A stretch of DNA of 38,512 nt, taken from assembly GCA_009379925.1 (NCBI GenBank), contig WHSU01000030.1, forward strand, positions 1 to 38,512, in the 5' to 3' direction. Source of the DNA: Dehalococcoidia bacterium. Its GTDB lineage: Bacteria; Chloroflexota; Dehalococcoidia; UBA2979. Numbering within the stretch: position 1 is the first letter of the stretch; the number at the start of each line of letters is the position of its first letter. This document shows positions 22,789 through 30,960 of this stretch, in pieces. The notes under the pieces were generated by a model. The model had not been told where the DNA came from, did no database searches, and worked only from the letters and a program-made list of their open reading frames with translations. Both the position numbers and the translations under genes were made by a program.

Positions 22789-24115
22789 CGAGCGCCACCA
22801 GGTCCTCGGGCGTCTCGCGCCGGCGGATGAGGCGGGCCTCGCCATCCTCGACCATGACGACGGCCGGGCGGTAGGCGAGGTTGTAGTTGGAGGCCATGGC
22901 GAGTTGGTAGGCGCCCGCGGCCGGGATCGCGAGCAGTTCGCCCGCCTGGAGGTGGGGGACCTCGGCGGCCTGGATCAGCACGTCACCGGACTCGCAGTAC
23001 TTCCCGGCGATGGCCACCGTCTCCTCGGGAGGGTCGAGCGGGCGCTCGGCAGCGAGCGCCTCGTACATCGCGCCGTACATCGCCGGGCGGATGTTGTCCG
23101 CCATGCCGCCGTCCACGGATACGTACGTGCGCACTCCGGGGATCTCCTTACGCGCGCCGACGGTGTAGAGGGCAACGGCGGCGCGCCCGACGATCGAGCG
23201 GCCCGGTTCCAGCGTGATGTGCGGGAGCGGAAAGCCGAGACGGTCCGCCTCGCGGCGGAGCGTCGCCGAGAGCGTCGCGGCATACGAGGCGACGGCCGGC
23301 GCGTCCTGCTCCCCGGTGTAGGCGACGGCGAACCCGCCGCCCGGCGAGAACTCCGGCACCTCCACACCGAGGCGGTCGCGGCAGATCTCCGCGATGAAGC
23401 GCGCCATCACCTCGATGCCGAGCACGTACGGGTCCATCTCGAAGATCGGGCTGCCAAGGTGCATATGCAGGCCGCGGAACTCGAGGTGCGCCGCATCCGC
23501 GATGGCGCGCACGGCGCGCTCGGCGGCGCCGGTCTCGATCGGCACGCCGAACTTGGTGTCCAGGATGCCGGTGGTGGTCTTCTCGTGCGTGTGGGCGTCG
23601 ACGCCGGGGGAGACGCGCAGCAGGACGGCCTGCGTGCGGCCCGCTTCGCCGGCGATGCGATCCAGGAGTGCGACCTCGCCCTCGTTGTCGATCACGATGC
23701 GCCCGATGCCGGACTGCACCGCCAGCGCCAGCTCCCCCGGCGACTTGTTGTTGCCGTGGAAGTAGACGCGGGAGAGGTCCACGCCCGCCGCGCGCAGCAC
23801 CTCGATCTCGCCGCCGGAGACGACATCGAAGCCCAGGCCCTGCTCAGCGATGAACCGCGCAAAGGGGCGGTTGAGGAACGCCTTGGAGGCGTAGAGCACG
23901 TCCGAGTCCGGATACTCGGCCCGGAAGGCGTCCAGGTAGGCCGCGCACTGCGCCTTGAGCGTCGCTACGTCGTAGACATAAAGCGGCGTACCGAAGCGCT
24001 CGACCAGGTCGCGCACGTCGCAGCCGCCCAGCGTGAGGCGGCCGGCGGCGGAGAGGCCCGACGAGATCGGAAGGACGCTCGCCAGCGGCAACGTGGCCGC
24101 AGCGTGAGTGGTCAC
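22778..24115 (-). CDS. lysA: Diaminopimelate decarboxylase
   Basis: A 445-residue PLP enzyme, fold type III. The PLP lysine is K78 in VLYASKAF, the glycine-rich phosphate site is VVSGGEIEV, the substrate-side sequence is EPGRSIVG, and the active-site cysteine region is KYCESGDVL. It converts meso-diaminopimelate to lysine, the last lysine step. Start GTG 24115. The 216 bases upstream (24116-24331) are very GC-rich, with a CCCGCGCGGCGCGGG palindrome and no recognisable riboswitch. The gene begins the leftward lysA-holB-ricT group. Confidence 0.93.
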   Translation of the reverse strand: MTTHAAATLPLASVLPISSGLSAAGRLTLGGCDVRDLVERFGTPLYVYDVATLKAQCAAYLDAFRAEYPDSDVLYASKAFLNRPFARFIAEQGLGFDVVSGGEIEVLRAAGVDLSRVYFHGNNKSPGELALAVQSGIGRIVIDNEGEVALLDRIAGEAGRTQAVLLRVSPGVDAHTHEKTTTGILDTKFGVPIETGAAERAVRAIADAAHLEFRGLHMHLGSPIFEMDPYVLGIEVMARFIAEICRDRLGVEVPEFSPGGGFAVAYTGEQDAPAVASYAATLSATLRREADRLGFPLPHITLEPGRSIVGRAAVALYTVGARKEIPGVRTYVSVDGGMADNIRPAMYGAMYEALAAERPLDPPEETVAIAGKYCESGDVLIQAAEVPHLQAGELLAIPAAGAYQLAMASNYNLAYRPAVVMVEDGEARLIRRRETPEDLVALDVD

Positions 24116-24331
24116 GGTCTACCCCGCACGGGCGGGTGCTCTAGTTGATGCGGCGCAGCCCCGCGCGGCGCGGGCCGACGTGTTGCCGCGACCGTCCGCG
24201 GTCGGCCCCTCGAGGCGTCGCTCGACGCGCCCGCGGCGGGAAAGCGCCTGTGGACATCTCACCGCAGCGCACCCACGCCGGGCGGCGAGACTTGTTACAG
24301 AAAGATTATCGCACGCTTCGAGGTGGCCCTG

Positions 24332-26293
24332 CTACCGGCCTGCGCCGGCGCCCGCGGCGCCGCCTTCCTCGGGTTCCTCCGGCTCCGGCGCTGGCGTCGT
24401 CTGCTCCAGCGGACCAAGGATGGAGACCTGAACGACACGCACCACGAGGCGGACGGGGCGTTCGAGGCGCTGCGAGAGGTCCACCTCGAGCGCGAGCACG
24501 ACCTCGGGCGACAGGGTCTCAGTGGACTCCGCCTCGACGGTAAGGGCGAGCGCACGGTCCTCGAGGCGGTCCACGCTCACCTCGTTCCAGGCGAGCCCGG
24601 GCACGGCCGGGAACGTCGCATCGAGCGCCGCCCGCACATCGGCATCGAGGGAGGCTTCGCGGACCGAGCCCGCGGTGAGCGCGCCGAGGGGGATCGCGAC
24701 GGCGATGGTGAGCAGCAGGAGGGCGACGAAGCCCCGGCCGAAGACCTGGACGCGTGAAGCGCGTAGCGGTTCAGGGCGGAACCCGAGGAGCAGGAAGACG
24801 ATGCCGGCCGCCGCGGCGATCGCGATGAGGTTCGTGACGAAGAGGAGCCCGGCGCCGCCGACCTCGGAGGGGCTGCCGAGCGCCAGCGCGATGCCGCCCG
24901 CGGCGAGCGGCGGCACGAGGGCCACCGCGATCGCGACGCCCGGCAGCGAGGCGGACAGGGACGGGCGGGCGGTGGCGTACGCCCCGGCGGCGCCCCCGCC
25001 GAGCGCGACACCGAGGTCCAGCAGGGACGGCTGCGTGCGCGCGGTCACCTCGGACGTCACTTCCGCGCCCGGCACGAGTGCACCAGCGACCACGCCCACG
25101 AGCAGCGCGGAGAGCGCCCCTCGGAATAGCGTCATCGCGGAGAGCTGCAGCACCCGCACGTCCCCGTGCACCACGCCGAGCCCCAGCGAGACGGTGGGCA
25201 GCATGAGCGGCGCGACGAGCATCGCGCCGATGACGACGGCGGGGCTGGCGAGCAACAGCCCGAGCGCCGCGATCAGCCCGGCGAGCGCCATCATCACGTA
25301 GAAGTCCGTGCCGCCCCGCGCGGACCGCCGGAGGTCTCGGTAGACCTCCGCCTTCTCGGCCTCGTCGAGCTGCGGGAAGGTACGGGCGACGCGGTCCCAT
25401 CCCCGGCCCAGCCACGAGCGCGCCCCCGTCGGCCGCCGCTTCGCGACGAGCACTGGCAGGCGGGCGTTCCTCGCGACCCGCTCGGGCACCGTGCCGAGGG
25501 CGATGCGGTGGATGATGCCGTCAGGTGGCGCGCCTACGACCAGCAGGTCGAAGTCGTCGGGGTCTGCCTCCTGCAGGATCGCGCGGTCGGCACGGTCCGA
25601 GCGGACGACGCGTGCCTCCGGCGTGCGGGCGCCGCGGCGCTCCTCGACCTCCGTCCGCGATGCGTCGTGCGCCGCGCTGACCTCGTCGGTCGTCGCGTCC
25701 GCATCGAGGACGGAGAGCATCGTGAGGTGGCCGTCGTAGTCGTCGCTCAGCGCGAAGGCGAGGTCCAGCGCCAGCGCGCCGTGCTCCTCCTCCGCGGCCA
25801 GCAGCACCCGCCTCGGTGTGCGCGCCTCACCGTCGATGCTGAGGACCGCGAGGTCGCACGGGACATCGATCAGGACGTCGCGCAGCGCTACTTCGTCCGC
25901 TGTGGCCGACGGGCCGTGGCCTCGACGCCACGCGAGGAGGAGGAGCTGCGGGTCCACCTCCCCAGCCGCCTCGCGGACGATTCCGGCCAGGTTGTGGCCC
26001 ACGCGGTGCTCGACCGTCGTGTCCACGCCGTCCTGCATTAGCTCCGCGGCGACGGCCTCTGCCCAGCCCTCTTCGGGTTTTCGCGCGCCGCGCTGCGACG
26101 GGCGTTCGACGGCCACGAGCCGGACCGGGGCGCCGCGGGCGCGGGCCAGGCCGCGCAGCACCGGCAGCAGCGACCGCGCCTGCTCCGCCGATACGACCGG
26201 CACGAGCAGGGGCGCGGGCGCCTTCCGCGCGCCGCTCTCGGCACGCGGCGCCGCGGCCGCATCGTCGGGCGTGGTGCTCGTCACGGGCCGCAT
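24332..26293 (-). CDS. Usp-like domain fused to a DUF389 membrane protein
   Basis: A 653-residue protein. The N-terminal 290 residues look like tandem universal-stress-protein units. The second ends in VVGAPPDGIIHRIALGTVPERVARNARLPVLV, the Usp nucleotide-loop pattern. Residues about 335-560 hold a DUF389 domain with about six helices and its signature VVIGAMLVAPLMLPTVSLGLG and VALVPPLAAGGIALALG. A soluble C-terminal domain follows, then an acidic proline/glutamate tail. DUF389 proteins are uncharacterised; a nucleotide-sensing regulator of the membrane part is a plausible reading but inferred. It is followed 42 bases upstream by the zinc transporter gene in the same direction. Confidence 0.88.
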   Translation of the reverse strand: MRPVTSTTPDDAAAAPRAESGARKAPAPLLVPVVSAEQARSLLPVLRGLARARGAPVRLVAVERPSQRGARKPEEGWAEAVAAELMQDGVDTTVEHRVGHNLAGIVREAAGEVDPQLLLLAWRRGHGPSATADEVALRDVLIDVPCDLAVLSIDGEARTPRRVLLAAEEEHGALALDLAFALSDDYDGHLTMLSVLDADATTDEVSAAHDASRTEVEERRGARTPEARVVRSDRADRAILQEADPDDFDLLVVGAPPDGIIHRIALGTVPERVARNARLPVLVAKRRPTGARSWLGRGWDRVARTFPQLDEAEKAEVYRDLRRSARGGTDFYVMMALAGLIAALGLLLASPAVVIGAMLVAPLMLPTVSLGLGVVHGDVRVLQLSAMTLFRGALSALLVGVVAGALVPGAEVTSEVTARTQPSLLDLGVALGGGAAGAYATARPSLSASLPGVAIAVALVPPLAAGGIALALGSPSEVGGAGLLFVTNLIAIAAAAGIVFLLLGFRPEPLRASRVQVFGRGFVALLLLTIAVAIPLGALTAGSVREASLDADVRAALDATFPAVPGLAWNEVSVDRLEDRALALTVEAESTETLSPEVVLALEVDLSQRLERPVRLVVRVVQVSILGPLEQTTPAPEPEEPEEGGAAGAGAGR

Positions 26294-26335
26294 CGTGGCA
26301 CGTGCGGCACGTGGCGCGCTACGCCGCCGTCCGTC

Positions 26336-27283
26336 CTACCGGCCGCGCGGCCCCTGCCCGTTCCTCGAAGCGCGCCGTGCGTCCGCCTCCTCCGGCATCG
26401 CAAGGTCGTGCACCACCGGGTGCTCCGGCTGGATGGTCACGTGGTGCAGCCCGAAGCGCTGGTGGAGCATCGAGGAGGCGCGCTCGGCCACCTCCGCGCC
26501 GTCGCGGCCGGGGCGCACCTGGATGTGCGCGGCCAGCGCCACGAAGCCGCTGGTGATGGTCCACGCGTGCAGTTCGTGCACGGTGAGCACGTCCGGGTCC
26601 TCGCGCAGCGCCCCCTCGATGGCGGCGATGTCGAGGTCGCGCGGGGTGTGCTCCATGAGGATGCCCAGCGTCTCGCGCAGCATGCGCAGCGCGCCGAAGA
26701 CGACGAGCGCGACGATCACCAGCGACAGCAGCGGGTCCAGCGGCTGCCACCCGGTCAGCGCGATGCCCACGCCGGCGGTCAGCGCCGCCACCGAGCCGCC
26801 GAGGTCGGACAGCACGTGCAGCCGCGCCGCCCGCACGTTGATCGCGTGGGAGTGGCCTAGCACCCACGCCTGGGCCACGTTCGCGCCGAGGCCGGCGGCC
26901 GCCACAGCGATCAGCCCTGTCCCATGCACCTCGGGCGCGTCGCCCAGCCGCTGCACGGCGTGCCAGGTGATCAGCCCGGCGATCGCGATCAGCCCGAGCG
27001 AGTTCAGCGTCGCCGCGATCACCTCGGCGCGGTGGTAGCCGAAGGTCTCCTGCAACGTGTGCGGCCGCGAGGCGAGCCAGATCGCCACGAGCGCGAGGGC
27101 GAGCGCCCCGCCGTCCGACAGTACGTGCGCAGCGTCCGCCAGCAGCGCCAGCGAGCCGGTGAGCAGCCCACCCACCACCTCGACGCCCAGCGTCGCCACC
27201 GCAATCCCCAGCGCGACGCCCAGCCGTCGACGATCCCCGTCGCGCTCCTCGGCGGCCGCGCCCGGCGCATGGCTATAGGTCAT
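26336..27283 (-). CDS. Cation diffusion facilitator zinc/cobalt exporter (CzcD-like)
   Basis: A 315-residue CDF protein with six helices (about residues 23-43, 50-72, 86-107, 121-143, 158-180 and 182-204). The metal site is made by LLADAAHVLSDGGAL and the second by RLHVLSDLGGS (H-x3-D in each). The C-terminal cytoplasmic domain includes VHELHAWTITSGFVALAAHIQV and HHVTIQPEH, as in dimeric CDF proteins. It exports Zn2+ or Co2+ in exchange for protons. The N-terminal His stretch seen in some relatives is missing. No Shine-Dalgarno is visible; the ATG 27283 start fits the family. Confidence 0.92.
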   Translation of the reverse strand: MTYSHAPGAAAEERDGDRRRLGVALGIAVATLGVEVVGGLLTGSLALLADAAHVLSDGGALALALVAIWLASRPHTLQETFGYHRAEVIAATLNSLGLIAIAGLITWHAVQRLGDAPEVHGTGLIAVAAAGLGANVAQAWVLGHSHAINVRAARLHVLSDLGGSVAALTAGVGIALTGWQPLDPLLSLVIVALVVFGALRMLRETLGILMEHTPRDLDIAAIEGALREDPDVLTVHELHAWTITSGFVALAAHIQVRPGRDGAEVAERASSMLHQRFGLHHVTIQPEHPVVHDLAMPEEADARRASRNGQGPRGR

Positions 27284-27302
27284 CCGTCGAGGTTAGCAGG
27301 GG

Positions 27303-27342
27303 AGTCTCAGTCTATTCGGGATTGTATACGAGACGCAGAATG
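27303..27342 (+). repeat. Left terminal inverted repeat of the IS1595 element
   Basis: It begins AGTCTCAG, contains GGATTGTATAC and ends near GACGCAGAATG. It pairs with 29075-29114 as an inverted repeat; the identical blocks are AGTCTCA, GGATTGTATAC and GACGCAGA. The true end could lie a few bases outside. Confidence 0.75.
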
Positions 27343-27394
27343 GGTACCCTCCCGAGAGGTGGTCAGCGATGACCAGTAGACCGGGAGCCTGCGC

Positions 27395-27976
27395 ATGTCC
27401 TCTCCGCCTGAATGGCTTCAATGGACTGACATTGCCCTGTCGTTCGTTGGCTTCGGGATTGCCATAGTGGCCGTTCCCACGATTCTCCAGATGTTCTTCG
27501 GAGCGCCTGATGTGAGGTTTCGCTTCAGAGAGTCGGTCATCGACGGCGATGCCCTGAAATTGCTGATTGTTCATGTTGTAAACGCGCCCATTCGCAACAA
27601 GACCCTGCGGCGCCTTGGAGTCCGCCGAGAGTCACTGGATGAGATCGTTGTTCACTATCGCGTGTTCAACCGGGCCGGCGAACTTGTCCGTGAAGCTATC
27701 CCGAGGTTAAAGGCGAAGCCAGGCGAGGTCAGTCAGCGAACCTCGGTGCCAGCCTCAATGTTCGGCGTGGACTTTTGGCTTGTCGCCATGAACCGCGAGG
27801 GGAAGACGTTTATCAACGACGGGAGAGAGGAGGACGATGACGACCTCGCGGAGCAACTACCAGCGGGCATCTACCGAGTCGAGGTAGATGCGCTATCGAG
27901 CGTCGGCTCACACGATGTAAGTGGTCGATTCATGGTGGGTACTGATCAGGAGCACTTGCATTGGGACGATGCCTAG
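27395..27976 (+). CDS. IS passenger: single-pass membrane protein (193 aa)
   Basis: An N-terminal hydrophobic helix (residues about 11-35, TDIALSFVGFGIAIVAVPTILQMFFG) is followed by a soluble domain of about 150 residues with beta-strand character (VRFRFRESVIDGDALKLLIVHVVNAPI, IVVHYRVFNRAGELVREAIPRL). An acidic loop GREEDDDDLAE and the ending HLHWDDA follow. I recognise no family. Its codon use is less GC-biased than the surrounding chromosome. It is convergent with the transposase, and the two stops share one CTAG (27973-27976). As cargo between the IS ends it probably travelled with the element. Confidence 0.7.
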   Translation: MSSPPEWLQWTDIALSFVGFGIAIVAVPTILQMFFGAPDVRFRFRESVIDGDALKLLIVHVVNAPIRNKTLRRLGVRRESLDEIVVHYRVFNRAGELVREAIPRLKAKPGEVSQRTSVPASMFGVDFWLVAMNREGKTFINDGREEDDDDLAEQLPAGIYRVEVDALSSVGSHDVSGRFMVGTDQEHLHWDDA

Positions 27977-28902
27977 TCAGCGGTCAGCGTTTCATAGGTC
28001 AGCGGGTCAGCAGTGACGAGGACGCGCAGCGTCTCGCGGAAGATGTGCTCATTGGAGCGGTTGTTGAACTTGAAGGCGATCTCATCGAGGTAGGCGGGTA
28101 GATGCTTCACGCTCATGTGGTGGTGCGTCCCGATGACGCTGCGCTTGAACAGGCTCCACACGCCCTCAATCGAGTTGGTGTGAACGTCCCCGCGCACCCA
28201 CTCATCATCGGAGTGCTTGACCGTCTCGTGCCGGGTGTTCTCGTCCGCGATCCCGATGTACGGCCCCCACTCGTCCGTGAAGATGGCGGAAGCGTCATCC
28301 GCAACCTCAGAGCGGATGAACTCGTGCAGCGTCCCGCGCTGCCGGTTGGGGACGACGCGGAGCCGCACTTCCCCGCCGCGCTCGACGGCTCCCACGATGA
28401 TCGGGCGCTTCTTGGTGGCGCTCTCTCCGCGCTTCATGGCCTCGTAGCGATCCTCATCGGACATGCGGTAACGCGGCTTGCCGCCCGTGAACGTCTCGTC
28501 CACCTCGACGACGCCGAGTTGCGCGCGCTCCAACTGGCCCATCGCGCCTCGGATACGATGGGTCAGGAACCATGCGGTCTTGTAGGTGACTCCGAGCGTC
28601 CGCTTGAGTTGGTTGCTGGAGATGCCCTTCTTGGACTCAGCGACCAGGTATGTGGCAAGGAACCACTTCCAGAGCGGCAGCTTGGAGTCCTGAAGGACAG
28701 TGCCAGCCGTGACGCTGAACTGGTACCCACAGGCCATGCAGTCCCACTTGTGCCGGGTGGCGATGGGGGACAGGTTGTCCGCCTCACAGCGTGGGCAGCG
28801 CACGCCGTCCGGCCAGCGCAGCATTTCCAGCAGTTCCCGGCATCGGTCCTCATCGTGGTAGCGCTCGATGAGGGTCGGAAGGTCGAGCCGCTGAGTAGCC
28901 AT
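27973..28902 (-). CDS. IS1595-family (ISXO2-like) transposase
   Basis: A 309-residue transposase starting at ATG 28902. It has an N-terminal zinc ribbon (CPRCEADNLSPIATRHKWDCMACG), then the helical DNA-binding part (KKGISSNQLKRTLGVTYKTAWFLTHRIR). The catalytic domain has the three acidic residues in VVEVDETFTGGK, IFTDEWGPYIG and NSIEGVWSLFKRS, with no frameshift or stop. It therefore looks functional. The frame remains open upstream to 28989 but without homology. The start is back to back with the short ORF at 28913, and their ribosome binding sites overlap. Confidence 0.93.
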   Translation of the reverse strand: MATQRLDLPTLIERYHDEDRCRELLEMLRWPDGVRCPRCEADNLSPIATRHKWDCMACGYQFSVTAGTVLQDSKLPLWKWFLATYLVAESKKGISSNQLKRTLGVTYKTAWFLTHRIRGAMGQLERAQLGVVEVDETFTGGKPRYRMSDEDRYEAMKRGESATKKRPIIVGAVERGGEVRLRVVPNRQRGTLHEFIRSEVADDASAIFTDEWGPYIGIADENTRHETVKHSDDEWVRGDVHTNSIEGVWSLFKRSVIGTHHHMSVKHLPAYLDEIAFKFNNRSNEHIFRETLRVLVTADPLTYETLTAD

Positions 28903-28912
28903 AGGAGCCTCG

Positions 28913-29065
28913 ATGCCTAAGAAGAAGCGCGACCCGAACGAGATGTCCGACCGCGACCTGTTGAAAGAGGTGTTTCCCGAGCGTGTCATCGTGCGTATCG
29001 AGGAAGAGCTACTGCCCGAACACGATACAAACGCTGACCGGAAACCCCCTCTACAGAAAGAGTAA
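28913..29065 (+). CDS. Small ORF in the IS1595 element (50 aa)
   Basis: ATG 28913 has AGGAG at 28903-28907, five bases upstream. The product is short, charged and helical: MPKKKRDPNEMSDRDLLKEV, then FPERVIVRIEEELLPEHD. It lies between the divergent transposase start and the right inverted repeat. Short basic proteins of similar look are found beside ISXO2-type transposases in other genomes, as far as I recall. The role is unknown; a regulator of transposition is one possibility. Confidence 0.55.
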   Translation: MPKKKRDPNEMSDRDLLKEVFPERVIVRIEEELLPEHDTNADRKPPLQKE

Positions 29066-29074
29066 TTGATGGAG

Positions 29075-29114
29075 CACTCTGCGTCAAGTATACAATCCAG
29101 AGTCTATTGAGACT
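29075..29114 (-). repeat. Right terminal inverted repeat of the IS1595 element
   Basis: Reverse complement of the left repeat with 32 of 40 bases matching; it contains GTATACAATCC and ends TTGAGACT. The 17 bases ATTGAGACTGGCTACTG that span its outer end recur at 30117-30133. Confidence 0.75.
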
Positions 29115-29122
29115 GGCTACTG
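29106..29122 (+). repeat. Direct repeat copy 1 at the IS right end
   Basis: ATTGAGACTGGCTACTG, identical to 30117-30133. It includes the outer 9 bases of the right inverted repeat plus 8 bases beyond it. Confidence 0.85.
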
Positions 29123-29271
29123 GTGGCGGAGTGCCGTTGGCGAGGGGCATCGGAGCATGGTGAGTAGTTCACGGTGGCGGTCACGTGAATCGGTGGGGCC
29201 ACCATCGGAGCTGGCCTATCTCCTTGATTCCGGGATGCGCTGCGCGCGTCCACCCTCTTGCGGAGACGACC

Positions 29272-30060
29272 TCATACAGGACGAGCGTTCTCGTTCAGCC
29301 AATCAATCAGCCGGTTTGTTTCCTCGTCGATCGTCCGCCACGCCCTTGTACGTGCCCGTGCACCCTCACCTGCCCACGGAACGGCGGATGAGCAGCGTGC
29401 CGAGTATTCATCCACGCGTTGTCGGAGCTCTGTTACGGAGCCGTTCCGAGAAGCCTGCCTCTTCAGTGCCTCGCGTGCCTCAGTCTCACGTTGCGATGCC
29501 AGATTTAGCTCCTCACGCCGCTGACCGTGCTCACTCGTATTGAACAGGCCAGCGTCGTCCACAATCGCAAAGCGGCGGGTGGCATCGAGTTCCACCTGCA
29601 CTGCCTTCTCATAGTCATGCACGGCATCGATCAGGGCATCGAATCGAGCGAACGGGTCGGGCTGAGCTTCGTATCGGGTGCTTTGGTCAACCGATCCAAC
29701 CTGCGCAGCGGTGACGCCGCCGGCCTGCCTTTTGCTTATCGCTGCATCCTGCCCTGCGTGGACGCGGTTGTCCCGGATTGTGTGGTTATACGTACCTCCG
29801 TGCATCGTCCCCACACCGCCGGACTGAGTTTCGGTGCTGGTCGCGTACCCGGGAGGGCGACGGCCCGCTTCGTCGTGGGGTCTGGTTGCGTACCAACCAA
29901 ACCCGGCCCCAAGGAGCAGAAGGACAAACGCCGTTCCTACGACGAGATAAGGTGTTGCGTCCCAGTCAGTGGCGGTTGACGCCTCTAGGGCTGCAATCGC
30001 GGTTCCGACGACACCGGCAGCGATCACGCTGGCAAGCCCGCCATATATGCGGTGAACCAT
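29272..30060 (-). CDS. Hypothetical membrane protein with coiled-coil C-terminus (262 aa)
   Basis: Two hydrophobic helices lie at the N-terminus (residues about 5-27 and 37-57). A Gly/Ser/Thr-rich stretch with several histidines follows (GGVGTMHGGTYNHTIRDNRVHAG). The C-terminal half is helical and charged, with likely coiled coil (RREELNLASQRETEAREALKRQ, VTELRQRVDEYSARC), ending DWLNENARPV. No family is recognised. The middle stretch resembles linker repeats seen in membrane proteins beside signalling or defence genes, but this is weak. It lies between two copies of the IS right-end motif, with lower GC than the chromosome, so it may be mobile cargo. Confidence 0.6.
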   Translation of the reverse strand: MVHRIYGGLASVIAAGVVGTAIAALEASTATDWDATPYLVVGTAFVLLLLGAGFGWYATRPHDEAGRRPPGYATSTETQSGGVGTMHGGTYNHTIRDNRVHAGQDAAISKRQAGGVTAAQVGSVDQSTRYEAQPDPFARFDALIDAVHDYEKAVQVELDATRRFAIVDDAGLFNTSEHGQRREELNLASQRETEAREALKRQASRNGSVTELRQRVDEYSARCSSAVPWAGEGARARTRAWRTIDEETNRLIDWLNENARPV

Positions 30061-30116
30061 CCCCGCTCCCTACTACATGGTCGCCGACCGACCGCTCAGC
30101 GAAGATTATGCCGCAG

Positions 30117-30133
30117 ATTGAGACTGGCTACTG
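30117..30133 (+). repeat. Direct repeat copy 2 of the IS right-end motif
   Basis: ATTGAGACTGGCTACTG, identical to 29106-29122 and 1011 bases downstream, on the far side of the second membrane gene. No matching left end is seen nearby. Confidence 0.85.
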
Positions 30134-30234
30134 AGTAGACGCATGACGACCTACCGAGCGCTTCGAGGCGTGCCGACGATCTCTCCGGACACCGGTCGCG
30201 TATCCTGAGGCGCGTGCCGGAGAAGGAGTCTCCC

Positions 30235-30848
30235 GTGCGCCGCGCAACCTACCCACTTGCTTCGTTTGCCCTCGCGGGCCTCGCCTTGCTTGCGGCTGCT
30301 GTCTTCGCGCCGGCCGTCGAGGCGCAGACGGCGCCGTTCCTGCCTATGGTTCCGGCCTGGCGACGGGCGACGTCGTGAAGGGCGTCATCGACGGAGTTGG
30401 CTGCGGGACGGCCGAGGCGGATGCGGACGGCAACTGGGTGTTGCAGATTGGCGTCGACGCGCCCTGTCAGCCCGCCATCGGTGACGCGGTCGCGTTCTGG
30501 CTGAACGGCGTGCCTACCTCGACGAGTGAGACGTGGCAGCCGGGCGGTGCGCCCTCGGACGTCGCCAACGGCGTGTCACTGGCGGGCGAGGGCGGCGTGC
30601 AGGCGCCGAAGGCGGGCACGTTCGCGTGGGTCGTGCCGGCCAAGGGCGTCGGCATCGTGGTCTTCCCCGGCGGCACCATCGAGGACGCGGTGGCCGCGGC
30701 GCCGCAGGTGGGGTCGTTCTGGGTCACGGTCGACGGGACGTTCCACGCGTACGTGGTGGGTGCGCCCGGCTTCGTGAATGCGGCGTTCCTGGCACGCTTC
30801 CTCGGCGGCGCGATCCCGGCCGGCAGCCCGATCGTGGTCGTGGTGTAG
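30235..30848 (+). pseudogene. Secreted beta-rich repeat protein, frameshifted after the signal peptide
   Basis: GTG 30235 has AAGGAG six bases upstream and encodes a good signal peptide (RRATYPLASFALAGLALLAAAVFAPAVEAQTAP). That frame stops at 30376. The mature sequence continues in another frame (read upstream of 30375 as AVPAYGSGLATGDVV, then KGVIDGVGCGTAEADADGNWVLQI, FWLNG, ending FLGGAIPAGSPIVVVV). A single-base change near 30335-30345 would join the two. Similar secreted units with the pattern YGSGLA-GD-V-I-G-CG-ADADGNW are, from memory, common in Chloroflexota. It may be a real frameshift, a sequencing error or an inactive copy. Confidence 0.7.
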
Positions 30849-30855
30849 CGGACAG

Positions 30856-30889
30856 TCCGCTCGCCCTTCCAATGGCTCAGGGTGAGCGG
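30856..30889. repeat. Intergenic repeat, copy 2 (34 bp)
   Basis: 31 of 34 bases match 20458-20491. It is the first of three different hairpin-forming repeats between two convergent genes. Confidence 0.75.
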
Positions 30890-30899
30890 GAGGGGGATC

Positions 30900-30919
30900 G
30901 GGCGCAGCACGCTGCGCCC
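30900..30919. repeat. Short palindromic repeat
   Basis: GGGCGCAGC (30900-30908) and GCTGCGCCC (30911-30919) form a perfect 9-bp stem with a two-base AC loop. The following CTACG context resembles dispersed intergenic repeats seen in other genomes. It is distinct from the neighbouring repeats. Confidence 0.6.
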
Positions 30920-30960
30920 CTACGCGAACCGCGAGGTCCGCCCGCCCTTCCGCTCCGGCT

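Larger units (their letters stand above)
27303..29114. mobile_element. IS1595-family (ISXO2-like) element with passenger genes
   Basis: The unit is bounded by 40-base imperfect inverted repeats (32 of 40 matching; separate entries). It carries a leftward transposase (27973-28902), a rightward membrane protein gene (27395-27976) and a short rightward ORF (28913-29065). Its GC content is visibly lower than its neighbours. IS1595 members often carry passenger genes and make 8-bp target duplications; I find no convincing duplication here. A further copy of the right terminus lies at 30117-30133. Confidence 0.8.

Noticed and set aside
24116..24331. Lysine riboswitch upstream of lysA
   Set aside because: The gap is GC-rich with one short palindrome and no recognisable lysine riboswitch core.
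27295..29122. 8-bp target duplication flanking the IS1595 element
   Set aside because: The bases outside the two inverted repeats (AGCAGGGG and GGCTACTG) do not match, so none can be claimed.
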